From JBGFRR01 sp041695045 (GTDB lineage: Bacteria > Bacteroidota > Ignavibacteria > UBA10030): DNA of 10,963 nt. The position numbers and the translations under genes were made by a program. The DNA is taken from contig JBGFRR010000020.1 in assembly GCA_041695045.1 (NCBI GenBank), positions 1-10,963 on the forward strand, in the 5' to 3' direction. Shown here one piece after another: positions 5,439-10,963 of this stretch (position 1 is the stretch's first letter; each line of letters starts with the position of its first letter). The notes beneath the pieces were generated by a model. The model did not search any database and had not been told where the DNA came from. It was given only the letters and a program-made list of their open reading frames with translations.

Positions 5439-5802
5439 CAAATACGGAAACGAGTTGTGGTGCGAAGGCGGGCAGGTCAGGCTCAGGTTGAACGGCTCGA
5501 ACCGGGTCCGGTTCTTGGGCACGGTGGAGGGCGGCGTGTTTCGTACCTACCGGAAGGAGTCTCACCGATTCCGGGCAATGGGCGGTATCGGCTTCAACTG
5601 GCAGTTGATGAAGCACGGGAAATTCAGTACCGTGGAGGTGCAGCTTGCTGATGGGCGGACGCTGCGAACTGCACGCGAGCGAATTCTGGCGGAAGGCTCA
5701 CCCCTGCAATTCAAGACCGAAGGATTCGAGCTTCAGCTCTTCGTGCCGCTTGCGGTGTTTGAATCCCGACAAAAGTCGGGACAACTGGAGGAAATCCTAT
5801 GA
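5419..5802 (+). CDS. Hypothetical protein downstream of the helicase
   Basis: A 127-aa protein I do not recognise. It looks beta-strand-rich and basic (for example QVRLRLNGSNRVRFLGTVEG and STVEVQLADGRTLRTAR), with no membrane segment, signal peptide or clear catalytic motif. The start has GAGGA about 9 bases upstream inside the helicase gene and overlaps it by 20 bases, so it is almost certainly co-translated. The distal end carries a TCCCGAC palindrome (5764-5781, encoding SRQKSG), which probably extended or replaced the native C-terminus. Position suggests a replication accessory or single-strand DNA-binding role, but no sequence feature confirms this. Confidence 0.75.
   Translation: MASKLFDKYGNELWCEGGQVRLRLNGSNRVRFLGTVEGGVFRTYRKESHRFRAMGGIGFNWQLMKHGKFSTVEVQLADGRTLRTARERILAEGSPLQFKTEGFELQLFVPLAVFESRQKSGQLEEIL
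5764..5781 (+). repeat. TCCCGAC/GTCGGGA palindrome, copy 2
   Basis: TCCCGAC-AAAA-GTCGGGA has the same 7-bp arms as copies 1 and 3 but a 4-nt loop. It is read in a different frame (E-S-R-Q-K-S-G-Q) near the end of the 5419 gene. Confidence 0.8.
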
Positions 5803-5981
5803 CTGACACGCGGGAGGCGTTCCGGTTTCTCCAAATCTTCGAGGCTGCCGTTGAGGAAGTAGGCATAAACAGTCCCGACAAGGTCGGGATGGAGGTATTC
5901 TCAGAACTTCGACGCTGCGTCGTGGAGCGCGTGTTGGCCGAGATGAAGAAAAAGGAACCATCTCAGAGAACGCCCGATTAA
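5799..5981 (+). CDS. Small hypothetical helical protein, last in operon
   Basis: A 60-aa protein I do not recognise: two amphipathic helices (about 5-21 and 29-50) joined by a loop encoded by a TCCCGAC palindrome (NSPDKVGM). The N-terminal half is acidic and the C-terminus basic (EMKKKEPSQR). The start overlaps the preceding stop (ATGA), and GGAGGA lies 7 bases upstream, which is strong support for translation. The two-helix form would suit a small DNA-binding or protein-interaction factor such as an excisionase, but no motif supports a specific assignment. Confidence 0.65.
   Translation: MTDTREAFRFLQIFEAAVEEVGINSPDKVGMEVFSELRRCVVERVLAEMKKKEPSQRTPD
5873..5889 (+). repeat. TCCCGAC/GTCGGGA palindrome, copy 3
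   Basis: TCCCGAC-AAG-GTCGGGA lies within the 5799 gene, encoding SPDKVGM at the junction between two predicted helices. It has the same arms and the same reading frame as copy 1. Confidence 0.8.
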
Positions 5982-6514
5982 GGTCAAGACTCTCCATAAA
6001 AAATGGACGATAATGGGCAGTTATGTGCCTCAGAGAAGAAAGTCACGGGCGCGAAGTGAAGCTGAACGAGGTCAAGTTCATTCATTCATTTCAAAATCGT
6101 TCTCGGACGCGAGCCGGATGAGTGGGTTGAAGTCGCTTCTGGAATGCCTCTGTTTCGCGCGAGGTTCGCATACGCGCGATTTTCCGGCGGCAGGGGATGC
6201 GTGGAACCTCCGTTTCCATCGCTTCGTATAATCGCATCCTTGTCATTCGCGTTTCATATTTTTCTGGTTCGAGGGTTGACTTCGGCTCCATCCTTTCGTA
6301 TCTTTCCCCGTGCAGTTGAAATTGTTCAAGCGCCGAGTCACCCACTGAAAACTGAATGTCCTCCGTCGGAACTGCATGCCGTTGGCGCGGCGAACATACC
6401 GGCGGGGGACGTTCCGTTTTATGGCGAAAGGGCACTGTTGACAAAACTGTTGACAGTTGACCCTTGAAACTTGCGTCATGTCGGATAGCGAGTCTCGAAT
6501 TTCCTAAGAAAAAC
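5982..6514. other. Right end of the element without a convincing gene
   Basis: About 530 bp with no reading frame that has both a ribosome-binding site and protein-like character. A plus-strand frame (6144-6467) and a minus-strand frame (6091-6444) are open. The minus-strand frame reads plausibly only in its middle (around LEQFQLHGERYERMEP and KYETRMTRMRLYEAMETEV), so a decayed or short minus-strand gene cannot be excluded. An 18-codon frame from 6004 lacks support. The only clear features are the candidate arm repeats at 6435-6460. Confidence 0.5.
6435..6460 (+). repeat. Right candidate integrase arm sites
   Basis: CTGTTGACA occurs twice with a 12-bp period (6435-6443 and 6447-6455). The second copy extends to TGTTGACAGTTGA (6448-6460), identical to 907-919 near the other end. 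Paired direct repeats just inside an attachment site are typical of integrase or excisionase arm sites. The function here is inferred. Confidence 0.5.
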
Positions 6515-6581
6515 AGCTCAGTCGGTTAGAGCAGCGGACTCATAATCCGTAGGTCGCAGGTTCGAGTCCTGCAGGGCCCAC
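6515..6581 (+). repeat. attR: displaced 3' fragment of tRNA-Ile2
   Basis: Bases identical to 755-821, covering D arm, anticodon arm, T arm and acceptor 3' strand. The acceptor 5' strand is missing (AAAAAC precedes it), so it cannot make a functional tRNA. It is the expected right-end scar of integration and probably the original chromosomal tRNA 3' end. Confidence 0.92.
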
Positions 6582-6589
6582 TCTTTAGG

Positions 6590-6617
6590 TCCCGCTCCGA
6601 CAGAAGTCGGAGCGGGA
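6590..6617. repeat. Large hairpin just right of attR
   Basis: TCCCGCTCCGAC-AGAA-GTCGGAGCGGGA is a perfect 12-bp inverted repeat with a 4-nt loop. It resembles an extended form of the TCCCGAC palindromes inside the element (same outer TCCCG, same inner CCGAC, A-rich loop). Neither strand has a long T run after it, though TTCTC follows on the plus strand. Confidence 0.7.
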
Positions 6618-6622
6618 TTCTC

Positions 6623-6680
6623 AAAACGACAGTGAAGTTAGCTTCTCCGCCTGCGGCGGATCGCTAACTTCAGTCGTTTT
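6623..6680. terminator. Compound hairpin, likely bidirectional terminator
   Basis: AAAACGAC/GTCGTTTT (8 bp) and TGAAGTTAGC/GCTAACTTCA (10 bp) stack with a 2-nt bulge (AG) and enclose TCCGCC-TGC-GGCGGA (6646-6660). The stem ends in TTTT on both strands, so it could end both the minus-strand operon and transcripts from the tRNA side. The nested palindrome makes it look like one repeat inserted in another. Confidence 0.55.
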
Positions 6681-6684
6681 GGAA

Positions 6685-6703
6685 GTTCGAGTCCTGCAGG
6701 GCC
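6685..6703 (+). repeat. Third, partial copy of the tRNA-Ile2 3' end
   Basis: Nineteen bases (GTTCGAGTCCTGCAGGGCC) match tRNA positions 800-818, covering the T loop, T stem 3' strand and most of the acceptor 3' strand. The next base differs by loss of one C before AC. It lies 103 bp right of attR and probably is an old attachment-site scar. Confidence 0.85.
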
Positions 6704-6752
6704 ACTGGCATTTCCCGTCTGATTCTTCAGAAGTTCCCTCACCCCCTCATTC

Positions 6753-8606
6753 TCATCGCAGATCGAGTGTGTCATCCTTTCGCGGTGCCTGATGGATTGT
6801 ATTCTCCGCATCGCCTGTGTGTGGGATGTCAGTGTTCTTCTTCCGGAGATTCTCAAGGATGTCTGAGACTAATTCAGGCGAAACCTTTGCGCCGTAGCCC
6901 AGCGCTTTCTCACAGTGCAGCCATGCCGCGTCGTATTCTTCCCAACTGTAGTAAAGGTATGCTAAGTTATGGTGGGCGTCGGCGAGTGTGCTGTCGAGAC
7001 TCAGCGCGGTATTCCACGCAACGCCGGCATGGTGCTGCCAGTGGCCTTCGTAATAGAGAACGCCGAGGTTGTAGAAGACATGGGGATTTTCCCCGCCAGA
7101 GGCGGGGCGTTCGGCGGCAGTTTGCAGCTCACGTTCGCCACTGACAAGCCATCCTTTGGCAAAGTAAATCGCACCCAAGGCGTGGTGAAAGTCGGCGCGG
7201 TCGGGGTTCAACTGCTGTGCTGCGGTGAGGCGCTCGTGAAGGAGGTCGAGTTCGCCGCGCGTAGGGCTTAAGTGAGCTGCGCGCCTCGGGTCAATAGGCT
7301 CGATGAGCGCGAGGATTTCTTCCTCCAACACTGGAGGGAGATGCATGCGCGTGATTGCGTAGTGAAGTCCGCTATCGTTTGGGGACGATTGTGCTGCGTA
7401 CTCTCGGAGCATGAGAGAGTTTTCGTAGTTGAAGCTGTGCCGGTAGCTCATCATCCCCAGCACGAGAGCGAGGAGGAGAGTCATGATTGGATACATGTTC
7501 GCAGGAAGCCTTAAGCGCCGCCCGAGTGGGATAGAGCACAACGCGATCAGCAAGCCGATGAACGGTACATAGATACGGTGCTCATAGAATATGACCGAGA
7601 CCGTGACTTTGTGCATGTAGAATGTCGGAAGGAGAAAGACGAGGAACCACGCCAGGCCGAACAGAATGAGTCTGTATCCGCCCAATTTGGACCATCCGCC
7701 GACGCGGAGTGCAGCGAGGAGCACAATCAGGCTGACGACTCCGGGAATGAGTGTGAGGTCCGGTTTGATCGGAGCAAACGAGAGGTCGAACGGCCAGAGA
7801 ATTTTTCCAAGATACGTCAGTGCCACCCAGCTGTTCGATGCGATCATGCTGAGAACCTGCCCCCAGTCTCGAATGGGATAGATTGCCGCGGCCCAACGAA
7901 ACGTTTGCCAGTTTAACACGATGACGCCCCATCCCACCAACAAGGCGATCATCCGCAGCGACCAAGGTTTCTCTTTGGCGATGAGGAGACCGTAGAACAA
8001 AGCAACAGCGACAAACGCGAGAGCGCTCTCTTTCGTGAAGAGGGCGAGGAAAAAGAAGAACACGTGGAGGAAGTACCATCGAGCGGAGTGGGTGTTAAGA
8101 AAGTTGAGGAGCGTCATGAATGCCGCAAGCACGAACACGGCGAGCAGTGAATCGTTACGGCCGGGGATCCAGGCGACAGCCTGTGTGAGCGCGGGGTGGC
8201 ACACGAAAATCAGCGCGGCAGCAAAGGCTGTCCCCGCGGAGACGGAAAGCTGTGTCAACACGCGGAACAGAAGAAGACTGGCGATAAGGTGAAGCAGGAT
8301 GTTGGTGACGCGGAATGCGAGCGGGTGAGTTCCGCTGAGCTGTGCATCGAGGATGAATGAGATGGTAAGGATCGGCCGGTACAGATTCCCCCCCTGGTGG
8401 GCGTGTCCCACGTCTTCGAAGAATGCACGGCCGATGTCCGACCATTCATCGATGAAGGGGTAGCTCTGGACGATGAGGTAATAGTCGTCGTCGTAGGTGT
8501 ATTCGGTGAACCGGAGTGTGTGGGCGTAAAGCAGGAGTCCAACGGCTGCGAGCACAGCGAACGGGCGCCAGGAGGTCAGAAGTTTGTCAATCAGGAAAGT
8601 GCTCAT
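6753..8606 (-). CDS. TMTC-like GT-C membrane glycosyltransferase with C-terminal TPRs
   Basis: A 617-aa polytopic membrane protein with about ten or more hydrophobic segments between residues 15 and 385, followed by TPR repeats (about 472-577). The first large loop carries the acidic GT-C motif (YTYDDDYYL, 37-44). Other segments match the TMTC/PMT-like family: HPLAFRVTNILLH (94-106), HPALTQAVAWIPGRNDSLLA (137-156), LFTKESALAF (189-198) and YEHRIYVPF (341-349). It should use a polyprenyl-phosphate sugar to glycosylate proteins or lipids at the outer face of the inner membrane; donor and acceptor are unknown. The start has AAGGGA 7 bases upstream and overlaps the stop of the upstream paralogue (ATGA). 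A GC-rich palindrome (7091-7107) encodes RPASGG in a TPR linker, three residues longer than in the paralogue. It ends next to the element's right end. Confidence 0.88.
   Translation of the reverse strand: MSTFLIDKLLTSWRPFAVLAAVGLLLYAHTLRFTEYTYDDDYYLIVQSYPFIDEWSDIGRAFFEDVGHAHQGGNLYRPILTISFILDAQLSGTHPLAFRVTNILLHLIASLLLFRVLTQLSVSAGTAFAAALIFVCHPALTQAVAWIPGRNDSLLAVFVLAAFMTLLNFLNTHSARWYFLHVFFFFLALFTKESALAFVAVALFYGLLIAKEKPWSLRMIALLVGWGVIVLNWQTFRWAAAIYPIRDWGQVLSMIASNSWVALTYLGKILWPFDLSFAPIKPDLTLIPGVVSLIVLLAALRVGGWSKLGGYRLILFGLAWFLVFLLPTFYMHKVTVSVIFYEHRIYVPFIGLLIALCSIPLGRRLRLPANMYPIMTLLLALVLGMMSYRHSFNYENSLMLREYAAQSSPNDSGLHYAITRMHLPPVLEEEILALIEPIDPRRAAHLSPTRGELDLLHERLTAAQQLNPDRADFHHALGAIYFAKGWLVSGERELQTAAERPASGGENPHVFYNLGVLYYEGHWQHHAGVAWNTALSLDSTLADAHHNLAYLYYSWEEYDAAWLHCEKALGYGAKVSPELVSDILENLRKKNTDIPHTGDAENTIHQAPRKDDTLDLR
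7091..7107. repeat. GC-rich palindrome inside a TPR linker
   Basis: CCCCGCC-AGA-GGCGGGG is a perfect 7-bp inverted repeat with a 3-nt loop. It coincides with a stretch where the intact TPR protein is three residues longer than its tandem paralogue, consistent with a small palindrome insertion into coding sequence. Confidence 0.6.
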
Positions 8607-9900
8607 GGCGTATCCCTTTGCTCGAAGCTTCCATCGGGAACTTCAAGGCGTCTGTGGATTTCGTTCACAAGTTCTGGTGCCACTGCTGCGCCCAGTGCAA
8701 GGGCTTTCTGACAGTATTTCCACGCTTCGTGGTATTCTTTCCGCGAGTACAAGAGGTAGGTAAGGTTGTGATGTGCATCCGCTAAGGAGTCGTTCAGCGC
8801 TATTGCCCTTTTCCATGCCGCTTCTGCGCGATCTTCGGCGCGCGCTTCATAATAAAGCACGCCGAAGTTGTAGTGTGTTGTTGGGTTGTCCGGCTCTATC
8901 GTGAGGGCCGTTTGGAGGTACTGTTCTCCTGTCATCAGCCAGCCTTTCGCGAATGCAAGAGCGGCGAGAGCATGGTGTAGATCGGCGCCGTGTTGACCTG
9001 CCTGAAACGTCGTAACGATCCTGTTCGTGAGCGTATCGAGTTCAGCGCGGCTTGCGGTGGGTGGGTCATCCTTCTGATCCGGGTCGTGTTTCCGCAGCTT
9101 GAAGAATTCCTCTGCATGTAAAACGTGGGAAGGAGAAACGCGAAAAACCAGAAAGCTCCAAAGGTAATCATTTTCCAGTCATGCTTCTCAGCAAGCGCAA
9201 AAGCAATCACCAGCCCGAGCGTACTCAGAACGCCGGGGAGGATGGGAAGGTCGTCGGCAATGGGGCCGTAGGCAAGGTGAAATGGCCAGAACATTTTCCC
9301 GATATACATCACCGAGGCCCAGCTATTCCCCAGCACCATACTGACCAAGTATCCCCAGTCCTGAATCGGATAGATCATTGCTGCCCATCGGAGAATTTGC
9401 CAGTTGACGATAACGACGCCCCAGCCTGCGAGCAGTGCGAGGGCGTGCATGGGCAACGGTTTCTCCCGGCGCGTCAGGATGAGATACACCAGACACAGAA
9501 TGATGAGGGCAAGGGCGCTTTCTTTTGTGAAGAGAGCAAGGACGAAGAAGAGCACGTGAAGGAAATACCATCGGGGCTTCGACGTTGTCCGGAAGTTCTG
9601 CAACATGAGGAATGCCGCGAGGACAAACACTTGGGCGTTGAGAATGAGGGAGATGGTAAGAATCGGGCGGTAGATATTTCCCCCTTGATGCGCATGGAAA
9701 ACGTCTTGAAAGAAGGCGCGGCCGGTATCGCTCCATTCGTCCAGGTGCGGATAACTCCGTACGATCAGGGTATAGTCGTCGAAGTGGGTGTAGGATGTGA
9801 AGGTAAGCGTATGGGCGTAGAGGAGCGAACCCACGGCAGCGATTGTCGCGTACGGCCGCCACGAGGTTGAGAGAGAGTTGATGGAAAACATTGACATCAT
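8603..9900 (-). pseudogene. Decayed tandem paralogue of the GT-C/TPR gene
   Basis: This is a second copy of the 6753-8606 gene, now in two frames. The 5' part (8935-9900, 321 aa) starts normally and keeps the acidic loop (YTHFDDYTLIV). It lacks about 67 residues in frame between ILNAQ and VFVLAAF, removing the family's HPLAFR...HPALTQAVAWIPGRND region. After LPTFYMQ a further block of about 95 residues is gone, including the YEHRIYVPF motif, and the frame shifts. Reading the other frame restores a good match (EFFKLRKHDP... AELDTL... FAKGWLMTGEQYLQTAL), which continues as 8603-8935 with two or more TPRs. The first part ends at TGATG, where an ATG starts this 110-aa TPR remnant, so a free TPR protein might still be made. 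Enzyme activity is very unlikely. Assembly error is a weaker alternative. Confidence 0.85.
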
Positions 9901-9912
9901 GATTTCCAGTGC

Positions 9913-10963
9913 TCAGGGGGTTCTTCGTTCAAACACATCAACCCAATGCCGCGTTAAGGGTGGGTGTACGATTTCGTCCCTCAAGAAAAACCGGTGCTTG
10001 TTCTGGGCCGCGTTGATTTCCATTCTTGCGATGAGCGTGTAGTGTTTTGCCGCATACGTGTCAAACCACTGGAAGAGGAGCGTCTCCGACTGGGGTTGTT
10101 GGAGCCACGAGGGGGTCACGTTGACAACAACGAGCAATCGCGGTTGAGCGGCTTCGATCTGAACGATCTTTTCCTCCTGCATCGAGAGCGCGAAGGCATG
10201 GTTCTCCATCATCGGGTACATGTAGATGTATTTCGACGCTGCACGCCGTCGGCTATAAAACAACAACTGCGGTTCCGAGCCGAGGATGCCAATGCGGTCT
10301 GCGTCAGAGGTTCGCTCATGCAAAAACTGTGCGAGATGGATCGATTCTGGAAACGGATTGCCCCCGTACGCAACGCGGGCAACTTGATCCGGAGGGTACG
10401 AAAACAATACATCGGCGTGCGAGCCGATTGTCCCGACGATCGCTGCGCTCGCGACCAGTGACGGTAAGCTGCGAGACACAAGCGGAGAACCAACCGGGGA
10501 CAACATCTGAACGAATGACGAAAAACCAATGCCGGCAAGAATGCTCACAGGGGGGAGAAGGAAGACGAAATAATGGGGACGGAAAAAAAATCCTGGGGCG
10601 ACAGCGAGCAAGGAGGCGGCGAAAAGTCCTGCGAGCAACCAACGCCGTTGTCTCCATTGGGAATCGGCAAGTACGGCGATGCATCCTCCTGCCGCCAGCA
10701 GCCAGAGAAGAAGCATCGAGCGGAGCTGTGGCTGGAAGCTTCCCCAAAAGTATTGAGGCGCGTCAGACAATGGCACCTGTGTGGCATACACACTCGCGTA
10801 CTGTATCGTCCAAAAGAAAAACGATGGAAATGCGCCTGTGTTTATGAGGTACACCATCATGAGCAGAACAGGAGTTGCGAAGGAGCAGAGGAGTACGGCA
10901 GTCTTTTGGAATTGTCGTGAGCGGGCCGAGTTATTGGCTTTCCACACTAATGCAAGAGCATAG
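9913..10963 (-). CDS. ArnT/PMT-like (GT39-type) glycosyltransferase, 5' end beyond window
   Basis: The C-terminal part of a polytopic GT-C glycosyltransferase. The frame is open through the right edge of the window, reading YALALVWKANN before the first usable GTG at 10947, so that GTG is not the true start and the N-terminal catalytic loop is missing from view. Visible are several membrane segments (roughly 15-35, 75-95, 100-120, 125-145 counted from 10947) and a soluble C-terminal domain with ESIHLAQFLHERTSDADRIGILGSEPQLLFYSRRRAASKYIYMYP, typical of ArnT/PMT_2-like proteins of GT39 type. These transfer sugars from polyprenyl-phosphate carriers to lipid A or protein in the periplasm. The stop lies 12 bases before the next gene, so it is co-transcribed with the two GT-C/TPR genes, suggesting a joint surface glycosylation function. 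Confidence 0.85.
   Translation of the reverse strand, partial: YALALVWKANNSARSRQFQKTAVLLCSFATPVLLMMVYLINTGAFPSFFFWTIQYASVYATQVPLSDAPQYFWGSFQPQLRSMLLLWLLAAGGCIAVLADSQWRQRRWLLAGLFAASLLAVAPGFFFRPHYFVFLLPPVSILAGIGFSSFVQMLSPVGSPLVSRSLPSLVASAAIVGTIGSHADVLFSYPPDQVARVAYGGNPFPESIHLAQFLHERTSDADRIGILGSEPQLLFYSRRRAASKYIYMYPMMENHAFALSMQEEKIVQIEAAQPRLLVVVNVTPSWLQQPQSETLLFQWFDTYAAKHYTLIARMEINAAQNKHRFFLRDEIVHPPLTRHWVDVFERRTP

Larger units (their letters stand above)
755..6581 (+). mobile_element. Integrated replicative element in tRNA-Ile2 (satellite-like)
   Basis: The unit is bounded by perfect 67-bp repeats of the tRNA 3' region; one repeat plus the interior is about 5.76 kb. Its integrase lies next to the intact tRNA. 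The inferred genes are a tyrosine recombinase, an AT-rich orphan, a small leader protein, a winged-helix replication protein, a replication-protein C-terminal part, a DnaB-like helicase and two small unknowns, all on the plus strand. No capsid, portal, terminase, relaxase, resistance or clear repressor gene is visible. The replication genes resemble phage early genes, which makes a phage satellite or a helper-dependent integrative element likely. A remnant prophage reduced to integrase plus replication genes is the main alternative; the intact, tightly overlapping reading frames argue against simple decay. Confidence 0.85.

Noticed and set aside
3741..5889. A CRISPR-like array made of the short palindromes
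   Set aside because: The palindromes are irregularly spaced, lie inside genes and have no unique spacers of constant length.
6515..6581. Second tRNA gene
   Set aside because: The 5' acceptor strand is absent, so it cannot fold into a complete tRNA; it is the attR fragment.
9181..9870. Long plus-strand frame opposite the decayed GT-C/TPR copy
   Set aside because: It is low-complexity in the way typical of antisense to a membrane protein gene, and the minus strand aligns well with the intact paralogue.

Overview
The window looks like a chromosome of a free-living bacterium with roughly 50-55% GC. Weak pointers favour the Bacteroidota/Chlorobi/Ignavibacteria side: a tRNA without an encoded CCA, GT-C membrane glycosyltransferases of TMTC and ArnT type, and short palindromes scattered through coding sequence. 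This placement is an inference and has not been tested.

Layout. Left flank (1-746): a small zinc-ribbon gene on the minus strand with a possible terminator, then a promoter-like sequence for the tRNA. At 747-820 lies tRNA-Ile2 (anticodon CAT). From 755 to 6581 lies a compact integrated element of about 5.76 kb, bounded by a perfect 67-bp direct repeat of the tRNA's 3' part (755-821 and 6515-6581). All its convincing genes read rightwards: a complete tyrosine recombinase (951-1976); a multi-branched terminator; an AT-rich orphan gene with basic ends (2149-2889); a 230-bp leader with mutually exclusive RNA pairings and a strong terminator (2890-3120); then a tightly overlapping operon (3121-5981) of a small unknown protein, a winged-helix replication-initiation-type protein, its apparently split-off C-terminal part, a DnaB-family helicase and two small unknown proteins. 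About 530 bp without a convincing gene (5982-6514) leads to the right attachment site.

The element encodes its own integration and DNA replication but shows no capsid, packaging, relaxase or recognisable repressor gene. That composition suggests a replicating integrative element or minimal phage satellite that depends on a helper for transfer. A 13-bp sequence repeated near both ends may be the integrase arm-binding site. A third, 19-bp tRNA remnant at 6685-6703 suggests the locus was used for integration more than once.

Right flank (6704-10963): a minus-strand operon converging on the tRNA locus. In transcription order it holds an ArnT/PMT-like glycosyltransferase (cut by the window edge), a decayed GT-C/TPR gene, and its intact tandem paralogue (6753-8606). 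The decayed copy has lost two internal blocks and is frameshifted. Two large hairpins (6590-6680) lie between this operon and the element and could terminate transcription from either side.
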